A stretch of 64,000 nucleotides of DNA from Temnothorax longispinosus. Taxonomy: Eukaryota > Arthropoda > Insecta > Hymenoptera > Formicidae. Below, piece by piece: positions 51,561 to 63,669 of the stretch. The stretch spans positions 186,001 through 250,000 of the forward strand of contig NW_027270121.1 of NCBI RefSeq assembly GCF_030848805.1. Reading direction: 5' to 3'. The notes below the pieces were generated by a model. It was given only the letters and a program-made list of their open reading frames with translations. It was not told where the DNA came from and did not search any database. Within the stretch, counting starts at the first letter, position 1, and each line of letters starts with the position of its first letter. Position numbers and translations under genes: made by a program.

Positions 51561-53150
51561 GTGTACGTGTACGTACTGCGCTCAGTGCAGACAGTGTGTT
51601 CAGCGCGCTGTCAGTTTGCAGTTATAACCTAGAAATGAATAGTGACAGTCGTGACCGTAGCCGCCTGACGGCAGGGAGCTGATGCCGAGGATATCTTTAA
51701 AAAGGAAAATATATCCAAAATCGCACACGTACGTATATGCTGTCTTATAAAAGCTATAAAAGTTAAAGAAAACGAGAAAGTATCTGTATCTATATGCACG
51801 TGTGACAGACACTATTTTTCTGAAAAATCTATTATATTTATATATACGTGTAACAGGCACTATCGCGTAATAAAGATTTTTCCGAAGTATGTTAATTATT
51901 TTTTAGTAATACATTTTGTGTAATAAAAAAGATTCTGAGAAGGAAAATCGTCGCTCATGTTCCGTTTGTTTCTAATTGTTCGAGTTCCGTCAAACTTGGC
52001 CGCGATCTCCGTGCTAAACATGAAAATACGATCCCTTCTCCGCCCGCGCTCCGGCTCCGTCGATCGAAACAATCACGCGTCAATGAGACGCGTCGAGTTC
52101 TCCTATTCGTCGGAGCACCGGAACGGCCGGTTCCGACACGTGAATCGTCCCGCGAGCGAATAGCGATTCAGCTCTCTGTGCGTGTTCGTTACTGAAAAAC
52201 CGAAATTCTCAAGCTAACTGTGTTGAAGTATCACGCAGAAACGTCGGTCGAAAGTCGGTCGTCTCAGTTCTCGTTGAAAAGACAGTTCGAATAGAAATAC
52301 TTGAACTTATTATTCACCTTATTTTTTTCTATACTGTTCGGATAGCCAACAAATATTCATAATAATTTTTAAATTGTCTTACGAAAATACGAAATGCAAA
52401 GCATTCATATTTAGAAACGGGCAATAAGAATCGTGAAGAGATTGTGTATGTAAACATTGTTGATGTAAGTGGCAATTCGGTAGAATGCTCACAGATGGCG
52501 TCGGTGTTACAGTTCCCTAGTTATCTTTAACGTTATGTGTTTCGCGAGCGCTGCGACGACCACGTTGCGCCCCAGCGCCGGAAAAAGGCACGGACCGACG
52601 ATACTGCGCAAGCGTGAGTGTGTCGGGACGGGCGTGAAGCCCGCCGAACAAGCAATCGTCTTCCGGCTAGCCAGGCGTACAGTCGCGTTCTTTACATCGG
52701 CTTCGTATATTCGTATAATTGTTACGCGATTGAAATCCGCCAGACTATTGAGTCTGAGACAGATCACGAGGACGTCTCCGTAATATCAGAGGAAGCATTG
52801 CAGCCCTGCTCAGAGGCGATTGAAAGTACCTCGCTCGATACGACTGAAGGAAGGACGAACTTAGCCATTGCGACGTGGCCTCGTTGAAACGGAACGAAGC
52901 GGCCATCTTGGACATTGCGACGTGGCATCGTTAAAAAGGAACGAAGCGGCCATCTTATCCATTGGAGAAGGTTCTTACGGTTTTGGTCGATGACCATCAT
53001 TACAATTTAGCACCGGCGGATGCATTCAGGTAAAATATCGAACTCGTGTAAATCAGAGATCACATACGAGATTGATCGGCAACTCTCAAGCGGATTATGA
53101 TAAACGCAAGGTCATCATAAAATGCGATCGTCTGATTACATAGTTTTAGA
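51561..53150. other. Mixed sequence, no supported gene; 46-bp direct duplication
   Basis: Short frames only (for example 68 codons at 51957-52163), with no conserved motif. 'cattgcgacgtggc.tcgtt' plus 'ggaacgaagcggccatctt' is duplicated in tandem at about 52865-52960 (period about 46). Confidence 0.4.
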
Positions 53151-53280
53151 AAGCACGGAGCGATGGATATCGTCCTCGCATAAAGCACGGAGCGATGGAT
53201 ATCGTCCTCGCATAAAGCACGGAGCGATGGATATCGTCCTCGCATAAAACATTGGACGACGGATTGTATTCTCGCATAAA
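53151..53280. repeat. 32-bp tandem repeat, three copies plus a diverged fourth
   Basis: 'aagcacggagcgatggatat' plus 'cgtcctcgcata' starts at 53151, 53183 and 53215; the fourth unit is diverged. Confidence 0.9.
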
Positions 53281-54489
53281 GGATACGTAGCTAACTAAAT
53301 CTTATGGAATTAATTATCTGTATAAGCTCGGTAGAACTTAAAGTCATTTTGAATGGTTGCAATCTTCGAATAAAGTCATTGATTCTCGATGTGTAGTAAT
53401 TGAACTTGCATTATCGATGCACACGTGATTCGGATATTCACGCATAGTCTGTATTATCTTGCATTATCGATTCACACGTAATTTGGATATTCACGCACAG
53501 TCTGTATTATCTTAACGAATATTGCGATTCAACCCGTGACTATTTGCCAGCTATTAACGTTTACGAAACACCGTATTACATACGAAAAGTTAATTATCAT
53601 TTAATTGAGTTCGCTATTCATTTATCGAATTATGTCTACTACTCACTTGAAATACTTATACAACTGGATTGACTGCGGATGTTACTGTATCAATTAATAG
53701 AAAGAAAGTGCATTATATTGAAGTTATAGAATCTCACACAATATTTATATAAACCTAAACATTCTCTCGATTGCTTTACTTTCCATATGTTTATTTGCTT
53801 ACTTGTTAAGTGAGAGATATATATACATCTAACGATTATTTACGACGAATTACTAGTTGACACAGTACTTCAACTTATTTATGCTTTGTATATTCTTGCT
53901 ATATTTATGTAATGTGTTTTGAATAATATGTTTAACTTGTATGATCCTTTCTTCAAACAGATTGAAGTAATGAAACCCCTTGACTGTTTTTCTCTAATCG
54001 AGATACAAATAACGGAAATCTGAGTTCTTACAATCATTTATGATGAGAGATTAACTTCTTGTAGTGACAAATGAGAAAGGATTATGCATTGATAATTCAA
54101 CATTATCTTATTTTGTATTGATACTATGTGTTCTCTGTATAACATTTATTACGATATATTCATTGATTATAACATAACTGCCATGGAAATACACAATCTC
54201 TTTACCGACGTAACAACAAGAAAAGTGTCGTTCCCTATTCTGTAAATCTTGAGACCAGGCTCCTGCGCGAGCTTGTACGTTTTAAACACATATAAAACGT
54301 GTCGCCGACAAATGACGTTTTTCATGTACTAAGAAAATCAATACAATTAGTACGAAGTTTGATGTATTGATTTTCCATAAAAACTGTTTTTGAAATTACT
54401 AAGCTAACTTACTGCTATCAATTCACTGTCTTGTCATTATAAGCTGCTGGTTTTACATATTATATGTTATTTTGATTTTTATAAAAAAA
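53281..54489. other. AT-rich sequence with one ~67-bp duplication
   Basis: 'ttgcattatcgatgcacacg' with 'ggatattcacgcatagtctg' is repeated once around 53408-53520. No gene is seen in the rest. Confidence 0.4.
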
Positions 54490-54860
54490 GAACCCTTTTA
54501 CCGATCATCGCCAAATTCAATACCAACCTTCCTTTAATGATACTTTATATAAAATTACATGTATAACTTATACACTTTTCAAGCAGAAATTCATCAATCA
54601 CCCCTTCATCAATCCTTGCCAAATTCAATAACAATCTTCTTTAAATAATATTGTATCCATCAAATAACTTATACATTTTTTAAGCAGAGATCAATAACCC
54701 CTCCACCGATCCTCGCCAAATTCGAAACAACCTTCCTTTGATGATACTCTATATAAGATGACAAATATGACATGTATAACTTAACTTACACACTTTTTAA
54801 GCAAAAATCGGCAACCCTTTCACCGATTCTCGAAATTCAATATAATAATACTCTATCCAT
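54490..54860. repeat. ~110-120-bp tandem repeats
   Basis: Four diverged units share 'accgatc.tcgccaaattc', 'accttcctttaatgatactt' and 'acttatacactttttaagca'. Confidence 0.7.
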
Positions 54861-54944
54861 AAAAATTTGCTCAATATCTCAAAATTTGCAGAAATCACAA
54901 CAATTACGTAAATTTTTCTTAGACAGAAATTGGTACCTTTTTTA

Positions 54945-55440
54945 TTAGGAAATTCTACCCCTGTTTTATATACAATTCTTTAAGATTTGGTCAATTATTT
55001 TCCGAAAAATTGGAAAAATTTTGGATGCCGGTTCCAATAAAGATCGATAACGAAAAACTATACAGCACTTTTATGTACAATTCTTTAAAATTCGATCAAT
55101 TATTTCCCGAAAAATTCGAAAAACTTCTGATACCGGTTTCCAAAAAAGTCGGTAACAAAAAATTATACACTTTATGGCACTCCCCGGGAAATTCTACCTC
55201 TGTTTTATATACAATTCTTTGAGATTCCGTCAATTATTTCTTGAAAAATTGAAGAATTTAGAAAAACCGGTTTCCAAAAGATCGGTAACAAAAAACTATA
55301 CACCCTATAGCACTCCCCGGGAAATTCTACCCCTATTTCATATACGTTTGGTAAAAATTCGGTCCATTGGTTTCCGAGATCATCGAGGACAAACAATCAA
55401 ACCGATAAACTCTGTCTCTTTATAATAATAGTATAATATA
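54945..55440. repeat. Dispersed repeat array C (~125-bp units)
   Basis: Four units of the family of arrays A and B, with the same terminal sequence as array B ('gagatcatcgaggac', 'ctctgtctctttataataa'). Confidence 0.8.
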
Positions 55441-55904
55441 AATGTAAGTTTTTACTGCAGTTTTATTGCTGCAAAAATATACATATGTGTATATCTGCTT
55501 TTAAGAATTTACATGCCAATATATTTATAATTAATAATAATATAGTGTTAAATATCCATTACAGATCGGCGTCAATACTGAAACAGCAAACAAATTATGA
55601 AGACTTCTTAGACAATGTGTTAGCAAAGGATATAGAAGAAATAGAATTAACTATTAATATTGCTGAATCCTTTACCGACAAGAAACATCCATAATGAAGA
55701 AACAGAAAATTCAATCTCGATAGTGTCAACACCCATTTTACAAGCAGTTATACCCGTGCCATTAAACACAGTTGACGTTGGAAAAGTTGTAGAAGAGGCT
55801 GATAGAAAATTCAGAAAGCTATGTTAGAATCAAGAACAGCAAAATTGAAGCTTCTTCGAGCGAGCAAGATAATTAATAAATTTATAAAATCAAAGGGAAT
55901 GTTG
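55441..55904. other. AT-rich spacer with a short open frame
   Basis: A 69-codon frame (55485-55694) ends in an acidic stretch (NYEDFLDNVLAKDIEEIEL). It could be an exon scrap; nothing more can be said. Confidence 0.25.
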
Positions 55905-57786
55905 TGTTACGTCCAACCCCGGGATTAGGATAAGAAAATCTGGGAAACAAAGGAAAGGCTAACCAGAGGGGTCGGAGTAAGAAAGGACGCAACTAGACGC
56001 TTAAGAATATTGCTCGCAGGTACACGCTCTGTGTGTGAAGCGCGTGGCGCTAGCCGAACGCACTTTCGATTCGATGGCTCAGGAAGGGTCAATGTCCGTA
56101 GGGACGGTAGGACGCCTTCCTTGAGCGGTGCGATCGTCGGTCCACTTTTAAGTCAGGGAATTTAATCCCTTTAACTTAGGATCGGACCTCGTGCGATTTC
56201 GAGAGGTGGAAGGGATTTGAGAGCGAGGTCTTATTTAAAATAAAGAAACATTGAGTTTATCTTAGAAATAAATAGAACATTTATTACAAATTAACATAGA
56301 ATTTACTACTGACATTGAGTAAAAATGTTTAGATAATTGTAAAATAGAGCGAAAGAGAAAACGTTAGCAACAGCGCTCGGGTAGCGACGAAGGCAAGGGG
56401 AGCGCGGCGAGGAAAGTTAGGCCGATCGTGTTTTGTTGATTTCGGTCCGTGCTTGCGGCGAAGAAAGCGCGCGAGTCAGAGCGTCACGGTCATTAGTAGA
56501 GAAAGCATCGTTTTCAGGAATCGCTGAATTCCTCGGTCCGCATCGTCGTGAATCCCCCGCTGTAAAAGATATATTTCGGAACGGTTGTACGCGAGCTTTA
56601 CACCGTGCGTGCGTGCGTTATTTGACGGCAAGGCGAAAGGGCGAATTACATTCTCGATGAGATATCCCGAAGAAAGCGATACGACGCCTATACAACGAAG
56701 GACGAGACGACGCCTGCCACTGCGAGGATTGCGAGGCCACATCCCAGATTGTCTGCGCCTGCGAATAATTAGCTGTTTTCAACAACGCTAAGTACTTCTG
56801 TATATTTCCGTCCGAATACTCGGATAAGCGTGTCTCACGCCTCTCATTAATGCCTTTCCGATGTATGTACGTCGGATAAGTCGGTCCTACGGCTGCCATA
56901 CGAATTGCATTTAATCTATTCTCGTACCAGAAATATAAGTACGGATTATATTATTCAGTCGTGTAAAAGCCCATGCGGTGTTTCCGTGTTAAAGGCATGC
57001 ATTTACGTTGATAAATCGCGCAATGTGTTCGTGTAAACGGCACGTATTTACTTTCATATTATGATATTCCTTTTGCGTTTATTATATATTTTCGATGATA
57101 ATATTTGTCCTTCGGACTTTCGACGTACCAAAAGTACATATGTGAAATAACTAATAGCTTAGATTCTTTGCGTTTATTTTGCCACGTGATACTTTCTCGT
57201 TTTGTGTCACTTACAAGAATATTTACGATCCCGCGTTGATAATAATCAGTTCTTAAATCCGTCGAATCTCGTTGCGTTTTCAACTTTGCGATTACGATAT
57301 AATAGCGTTTATTAATTTACGATCTCATATTCTAAATTTATGTGTGTGATATAATATTCTGATATTTCGCTCTACTATATGTTTCGTTTTACGTATCAAG
57401 CGATTATAATCGCTTAACATGCATTGCACCCAATGCAACTGAACCTGCGGTTTGTTTATTATTTTTATGAACGAATAACATTAATCTAAGTACTATTTAC
57501 TCGATCCTGTCTACATTCCGAGATGACTGGCGTTTCATCCTGCTGCGCTGCGTGATTTTCGGCGAGATCTTTAGTGTACAATAAATACTTTGCGTCTGAA
57601 GCTAATTACTTTTCTATTTTATTTTGTACACACTTTCGAAACATTATTCAAGCCAGGATTCGGATACTTTACGCGAACAAGCATCGGTTAGCTGAAAAAC
57701 CATTTCAAACAAAAGAGAATCAGGCAATCGTACAAATAACAAATAAATCCAGATAAAGGGCAAATGTATGAAATGTAGGTGTAACA
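55905..57786 (+). mobile_element. Probable solo LTR (1882 bp)
   Basis: TGTTAC at the left and GTAACA at the right form the short inverted ends. AATAAA at about 57580 would sit correctly about 200 bases before the end. The flanking pentamers (tgttg, tgtgt) do not match exactly, so the borders are not proven. It contains no element genes. Confidence 0.4.
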
Positions 57787-58200
57787 TGTGTGTGTACTCC
57801 TCGCGGGTGTTACAAGAGTGCGAGGGTGATCGGGCAGGATTTTTAAGGGGAAACCTATTTTGAAAATGGACATCCTGCCCGCTATTATCACAATCGATAT
57901 TGAATTACATAATTCTTTAGCTAAGTGTACGTGTGGTGTATATGTGTATTTGAAACTAAATTAAGTCGCAATTAACAATAAAATGTAAAGAGATGTTCGC
58001 GGGGTGAAAACAGAAAGACAAGAATTTATGCATGAAAAATAAGGATACCGCCATTGAAATAAGATTAAGGTTATTTAAGGTTTTAGGACGTTTGATTTTA
58101 CTGATTCCATAACCAGCTTGTTCCGTCGATTCCGTCGATTCAATTGACTTTTAATAGGACATTATTAGAAATATAATTCATTTAATTTAAAATAACTATT
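57787..58200. other. Spacer with a hairpin
   Basis: 'cgggcaggat...atcctgcccg' (about 57831-57881) forms a stem with a 30-base loop. No gene is seen. Confidence 0.4.
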
Positions 58201-58290
58201 ATGTTGGATTTTACTTATGCAGTGGTCGATCTTCTTCAGACCCGCTCGGAAATATACAAAACAAAAAAACAAAACAAAAGGAAATCGTTA

Positions 58291-58605
58291 CGAGCTCAAG
58301 GTGTCAGCGAACCGGCTGAGTCCGCGACAGCGACGAAGACGCCGGGAGTCAAAGGCCGCCGACAAGTCAGCCAGACCCGCGACAACGCCAACGACCGCCG
58401 CGAATCTAATGCCTACACTGATCGACCCAAACCCACGATAGTAATCTACCACGAGCTCAGGGTGACAGCGAACCGGCCGAGTCCGCGACAGCGACGAAGA
58501 CGCCGGGAGTCAAAGGCCGACAAATCAGCCAGTCCCGCGACAACGCCAACGACCGCCGCGAATCTAATGCCTACGCCGATCAACCCAAATCCGCGATGCT
58601 AATAG
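58291..58605. repeat. 161-bp tandem duplication (two copies)
   Basis: 'cgagctcaaggtgtcagcga' starts a unit that repeats at 58452. Both hold 'cgacagcgacgaagacgccg' and 'ccaacgaccgccgcgaatc'. A 133-codon plus-strand frame crosses both copies but has no recognised domain. Confidence 0.8.
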
Positions 58606-59765
58606 ACTCGTTATAATAAACTCCCGGGGATCCAATAGTCGATAGACCACTTGAGAAGGAGGACGATAAAACGAAAAAGAAAAAAGATTAAGAGACTTAC
58701 TACTTGATGAATTCTTGAAGGACTCTTTGCCGAATGGACCTTGGTTAGAGGATGAGTCGGAGTGACTGATGTGCGGTCGGATGTCTTGCACTGACTTTAA
58801 GTGCTGAATCGTGACTCGAAGACGGAAGAGATCACGATTATAATGCCAAGACTAAACCACGAGACTAAAGCTTGGGAGGCTTGAAGAGACTCAGAAGCTT
58901 TGAGGGGGAGTGCCGCAATGTCAGGGTTTATACAGGAAAATGTAAGGAATGGAAGGGGTGGATTTCGTGTGGGATGTGTCTGGTTTTCATTTTTGGGACT
59001 TTTGGTTGGCGGGATTCTTTTAATTTGTGTTTAAGGATTTCTTATTGAGTGGGATGGTCTTTACCCAAGAGGTGGATTCTTAAGTTTTCGCTTATCCTTT
59101 GGTGAGCTAGATATAATTATCTATTTTCACAGTTGTCCATTGGCGAGTTTTGTCGTAAGGCCCACCTCCGCCGTCTTATTTTTTTAGGGGTCAGTTATCG
59201 ATTCTTCCAGTGACGCATCCTTTTTTTATTATTATTGTCGATTTTTCTTTTATTAGAGTGCTGGATTCTTAGTTTATCTTACGACCCTGTTTTTAGTACC
59301 GGCAGACAAATGCACTAATCTTAATTGCAGTTCTATTGCAAACAGAAACTTCCGCCACGTGCCCCTTACAGGATTTCTAAAAGCACGTTTTAGACCCCGT
59401 TTCTGTTTGTCGGAACATTGCGCGAGCAATTTTGAGTAAGTCGCGCGATGCAATAAAGATTCTAAGCAAACTCCGTCTGGAATTAAGGCTCCTTTGGCGC
59501 GTCATGTCGCCATGTTTTATAGTAGTGTGCCAGACAAAGTTGATAAAACGTAGTCGTATATACTTTGTCCGTTTGAATTTTGTCGTCTGGAAGTAATCTC
59601 TCGATTTCGTTTAGCAAATGTAAAGGAAAAACAGGAAATAGCGTCGAGATCGTAACTCACTTGCCGATGGACAGCCGCTAATGCTCGGTTCCGATTTTAA
59701 TCTTAAAAACTATTCTAAATTTTTAAGAGGTTTCCGCAAAAAAGGGAAATCGTGAAATCCACAGA
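58606..59765. other. No gene recognised
   Basis: Short T-rich plus-strand sequence with no sizeable frame. It may include untranslated or spacer parts of the P-like element that follows. Confidence 0.35.
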
Positions 59766-60560
59766 ATGCAACAGTTGTTAAAACGCGTTAGACGGCTGAC
59801 GTGTGAAAAAGAGAAATTAATAAAAGAGATGTGTCATTTGAAACAAAGCAATAACTTGGAACAAGTGTTTAATGACGACCAAATTGACACTCTCTGTAGG
59901 CCACGTGGATGAGTTGACAGATGGTCTAATAATACTATCCGAAAAGCCCTTAGATTGAAATTATCTTGTGACAGTAGCGGCTACAACGAGATATTGAAAC
60001 AGAATATTTCTTTACCCTCAGAAGGAGACTAGAAGGAATTGATTTTGAACCTGGCGATGGTGACCAAATGTTTGACATTTTAAGAAAACGAGTATCACAC
60101 TTCACCGATGATCGAGAAAAAAATTGCATGCTTACTCTCGATGAGATGAGTATCACTGCAGGAGAACAATCCGATCAAAGCACAATTACACGTATCCGCC
60201 TCTTGATTCTTCCCGATAGAAGTGGTAATTGTACAGCCATTTACAATGATTAACTCGAACTAGATTTATACCATTTTCGAAAACGCTATTAGTAGGTTAA
60301 ATGTAAAGGAGATGTCTACAAAGAATCCTGTTCCTAATTCCTTGCAATTTAAACAGAACTTGAAACTTACTGCAATATCGCAGTACTTAAAATCATCTCG
60401 TACATCTAATTATGAGACAGATGATGGGCAATTAATTGGTGATATTTCAAATCAACCGAAAAAAGCAAAAGAGATTAAAAAATGTGCACAAACTTCATTA
60501 AATACATCACATTTTGTGAATGCAAACGCTAATATTACTTTAAATAATAGTAGATATAGG
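59766..60560 (+). pseudogene. P-element/THAP9-like transposase remnant
   Basis: A coiled-coil start (MQQLLKRVRRLTCEKEKLIKE), then WSNNTIRKALRLKLSCDSSG, NISLPSERRLEGIDF and MLTLDEMSITAG (RNase H-like catalytic start) match the middle of P-family transposases. 60312-60560 (MSTKNPVPNSLQFKQNLK, DDGQLIGD) matches their C-terminal part. The catalytic centre between them is deleted, with stops at 59909 and 60251. The N-terminal THAP finger is missing. Confidence 0.75.
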
Positions 60561-60639
60561 CTATTGGAGTTCTGGATCAGTGGTGCTCGCGCGGGGTGCG
60601 GGACGAGGGGATCTCAGCGTTGAGGGGGGGATGACGTCA

Positions 60640-60925
60640 TCGATATGGAGGGGCATGACGGCGTGTTTGCATCATTAATTAAATTAGATTATAGATAATT
60701 ATATTATTGTAATTAAATTAAGTTATAAAAAATTATATTAATTTATAGGTTATAAATAATTAACTTAATTAAGTTAGGTTATGATTAATTATAACCTAAT
60801 TTAATTAATTTAATTATTTATAACCTAAAAATTAATATAATTTTTAATAACTTAATTTAATTAATATAATTATTTATAACCTAATTTAATTAATATAATA
60901 ATTTAATAAAAAAATTTAAGTGACT
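60640..60925. repeat. AT-rich inverted/tandem repeat ('ataacctaatttaattaat')
   Basis: Multiple direct and inverted copies of aattataacctaatttaatt, all-A/T apart from scattered CC/GG. Non-coding. Confidence 0.75.
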
Positions 60926-61187
60926 TAAACTATAGAGTTGAACGCAAAAAGAGATGGCGTCGAAGACCTTTTTTTTAAGTCTGCGTTTAAAAAAGAATCA
61001 ACTGAAAACCATATTTTACATGACTTAAACTATAGAGTCCCCGTAGTGGGGAAATAAGAGTAGAAAATAGGAACAAACAAGTTCGTACGTGCCGTGATGA
61101 GATTATTCCATTTTAGATAAAAATTTTTATCTATATTTTAATAATTTTATTAATTCTTTAATAATAAATCGTTTATTTCTATCCATA
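60926..61187. other. Spacer; nothing recognised
   Basis: 'tgacttaaactatagagt' occurs twice (about 60921 and 61020). No gene is seen. Confidence 0.35.
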
Positions 61188-63660
61188 ATGAAAAAGATAG
61201 GCTTAGAGGTTAAGATAGAGAAGATTAGAAAAATAGATGCGGAAAGGAGAGAGAAGGGAGGTATGGCAGTAGTAAGAGTTAGAAGTGAGGAAGAGAAATC
61301 AAGAATAATGAGAAATAAGTGGAAATTGGGAGACAAAAGTACTTGGATAGAAGAAGATTTGACATGGGAAGAAAATGGAGGGTAAATCAAGTTGCATGGA
61401 AGGCAAGAGAAGAGGGTACGGATAAGGCAGGGAGAGGTATGGATAGAGGGGAAGTGGTGGGTGTAGGATAAGGTAAGAGATGTGCTTAGGGATAGTAGAG
61501 GGAGGTGTTGGGAAGCAGGGCAAGGGAAAGGGAAGAAAAGCAAAAGAGAGGAAGTGCAAAAGTAGGTTGAGTAGAAAAGAAAGAGGGAACGGGTGAATGA
61601 AAGAAAAGTAGAAAATGAGAAGGATAAGAGGGAGGAATTAGAGAGAAGATTTGGAGAGAAAGAGGTGGAGGAGGGAGAGAGAAGAGAGAGAGAGAGAGAG
61701 GAGAGAAGGAGAATATATAAGGTGGCTTTTTGGAATGTGGCGGGATTAACAAATAAAGATAAAGAGTTTTGGAAGGGGCTGGAGGAATGGGATGTAATAG
61801 TGTTATGTGAGAAGTGGGTGGATGGTAAGGGATGAGAAAAGATAAAGAGCTGCCGAGAGGTTACGTGTGGGAAGTGCAGAAAGCAGGGAGGAAAAATCGG
61901 AAGGGAAGGGCGGTAGGAGGAATAATAGTAGGGGTGAGGGTAGAGGTCAAAATGGAAAAAAAAGGACGAAAAAAGATAAAGAAGGGATGCTATCAATAAA
62001 GGTGAGGTTAGGGAAGAAGTGGTGGAACATAGTAGGAGTGTATATAAATAAGATGTATATGGACAGGAAATTGGAAAACCTAAAGTAATGGGTGGAAGGA
62101 GATAGAGACGGGAGTGCGGGTGCTGATAGCGGGGGATTTTAACGCAAGGACGGGGAAGGAGAGGGGATTCGTAGAGGGAGAGGAAGAGAGAGGAGAAGGG
62201 AAAAGAAGAACGAAAGATAGCAAGGTAAACGGGGAGGAAAGAAAGTTATGTAGGTTTTTGGAGGAGCATGAGTGGGCGATATTTAACGGAGGAATTAGAG
62301 AAGATGAGGAGGGAGAATGGACGTATACAGGGAGGAGAGGGGAGTCGGTGATTGACTGCGTGTTGGGGGACAGGAGGACAAGGGAGAGGATAGAACGGGT
62401 AGTGGTGGAAGCGAAGGTCGACTCAGACCACCAGCCAGTGACGGCGTGGGTAGAAAGGGTGGAGGACGGTTTGGGTAAAAGGAAGGGGGGGAAGGGCGGA
62501 AGTGAGAGAGGAGATTGGTCGGAGGACGGCAGGAAAAAATTTAAAGAGTTAGTGGAAGATAAGCAAATTCAGGAAGGGGAGTGGAAGAGGAGTGGCAGGG
62601 ACTGAAAAGGAGGATAGGGAAGGTATTAAGGGAAGTGAATGGGAAGGGCAAAAAGGGCAGAGAAAGGGGCTGTTGGGGTGAAGAATGTAAGGAAGGGAAG
62701 AGAAAGGTCTCATGTTAAGGAAATAAAGAAGGAAAGGAAGGAAGAGTGGCAGTTATAGGGAGGAAAAACAGCGATACAAGAAGTTGTATAAGGAGAAGAA
62801 AAGAAGAGAAGTGGAGAAATGGGAAAAGGAGGTAAAGGAGATTAGGACAGAGAGACAGATATAGAAGATGGTAAACAGAGAAAGAAAGAGGAGAAAAAGA
62901 TTGAACGAGGAAATTAGTATGCAGGAATGGGATAGGTATTTCAGAGATTTGTTGGGAAGAGTTGGAGGAGAAAGAGAAGAAGATAAGGAGAGAAGAGATG
63001 TGGGAAATAGTGAGAAAGCTTAGGGAGGAAAAAGCGATGGGAAGTTATGGAATTCCAAATAAGGTATGAAAGTTTGGAGGGGAGGTGCTGAAGGAATGGT
63101 TGTGGGAGGTATGTAATAGAGTGTGGAAAGAAGAGGGTTGACCGGAAGGTTGATGGGAGGGAATTATAGTGCCCATAAGAAAGAAGGGGAAGGGGGAGAA
63201 AGTCGGGGACTACAGAGGGGTGATGTTAGCACAAACAGCATACAATAAGGCGCTGCTGTTTTGGCGGAAAGGTTAAGGAAGGAGGTAGAAGAGAAGGGAT
63301 TGCTTCCGTAGAGTCAGACAGGGTTTAGGAGAGGGATAGGGACCACGGACAACATCTATGTATTAAATTACTTAATAAATAGGCAGGTAAATTAAAGAAG
63401 GGGAAGATGGTGGTGTTGTTCGTGGACTTGAAGGCAGCTTTTTTGACTCGGTGGACAGAAGGATTCTGGTGGAAGCGATGAGGAAAAGAGGAGTGAGGGA
63501 GGGCTTGGTGATGAGATGTAAGGAGCTGTTGAGGGATGCAGGGTAAGGGTGGGAGAGGAGCTGGAAGAGAGGTTTTGAACAGGAAGGGGAGTTAGACAGG
63601 GGTTCCCGTTAAGCCCGATTTTGTTTACGTTGCTGTTGACGGACAAAGAAAGGTACCGAA
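61188..63660 (+). pseudogene. Purine-rich LINE with endonuclease and reverse transcriptase, degenerate
   Basis: The start reads RREKGGMAVVRVRSEEEKSR (end of ORF1 or linker). Endonuclease follows: AFWNVAGLTNKDKEFW (about 61730), then LIAGDFNARTGKERGF (62118), ESVIDCVLGDRRTRERI and VDSDHQPVTAW. Traces of reverse transcriptase follow (SQTGFRRGIGTTDNIYV near 63320, RQGFPLSPILFTLLL near 63594). There are many stops and frameshifts. The plus strand is overwhelmingly A and G for about 2.5 kb, so the antisense shows long Ser/Leu/Phe/Pro frames that are artefacts. The clade is not determined. Confidence 0.8.
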
Positions 63661-63669
63661 TAAAAAAAT

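Noticed and set aside
61127..61996. 289-codon Ser/Leu/Phe-rich minus-strand frame
   Set aside because: Antisense of a purine-rich LINE; the sense strand has endonuclease motifs.
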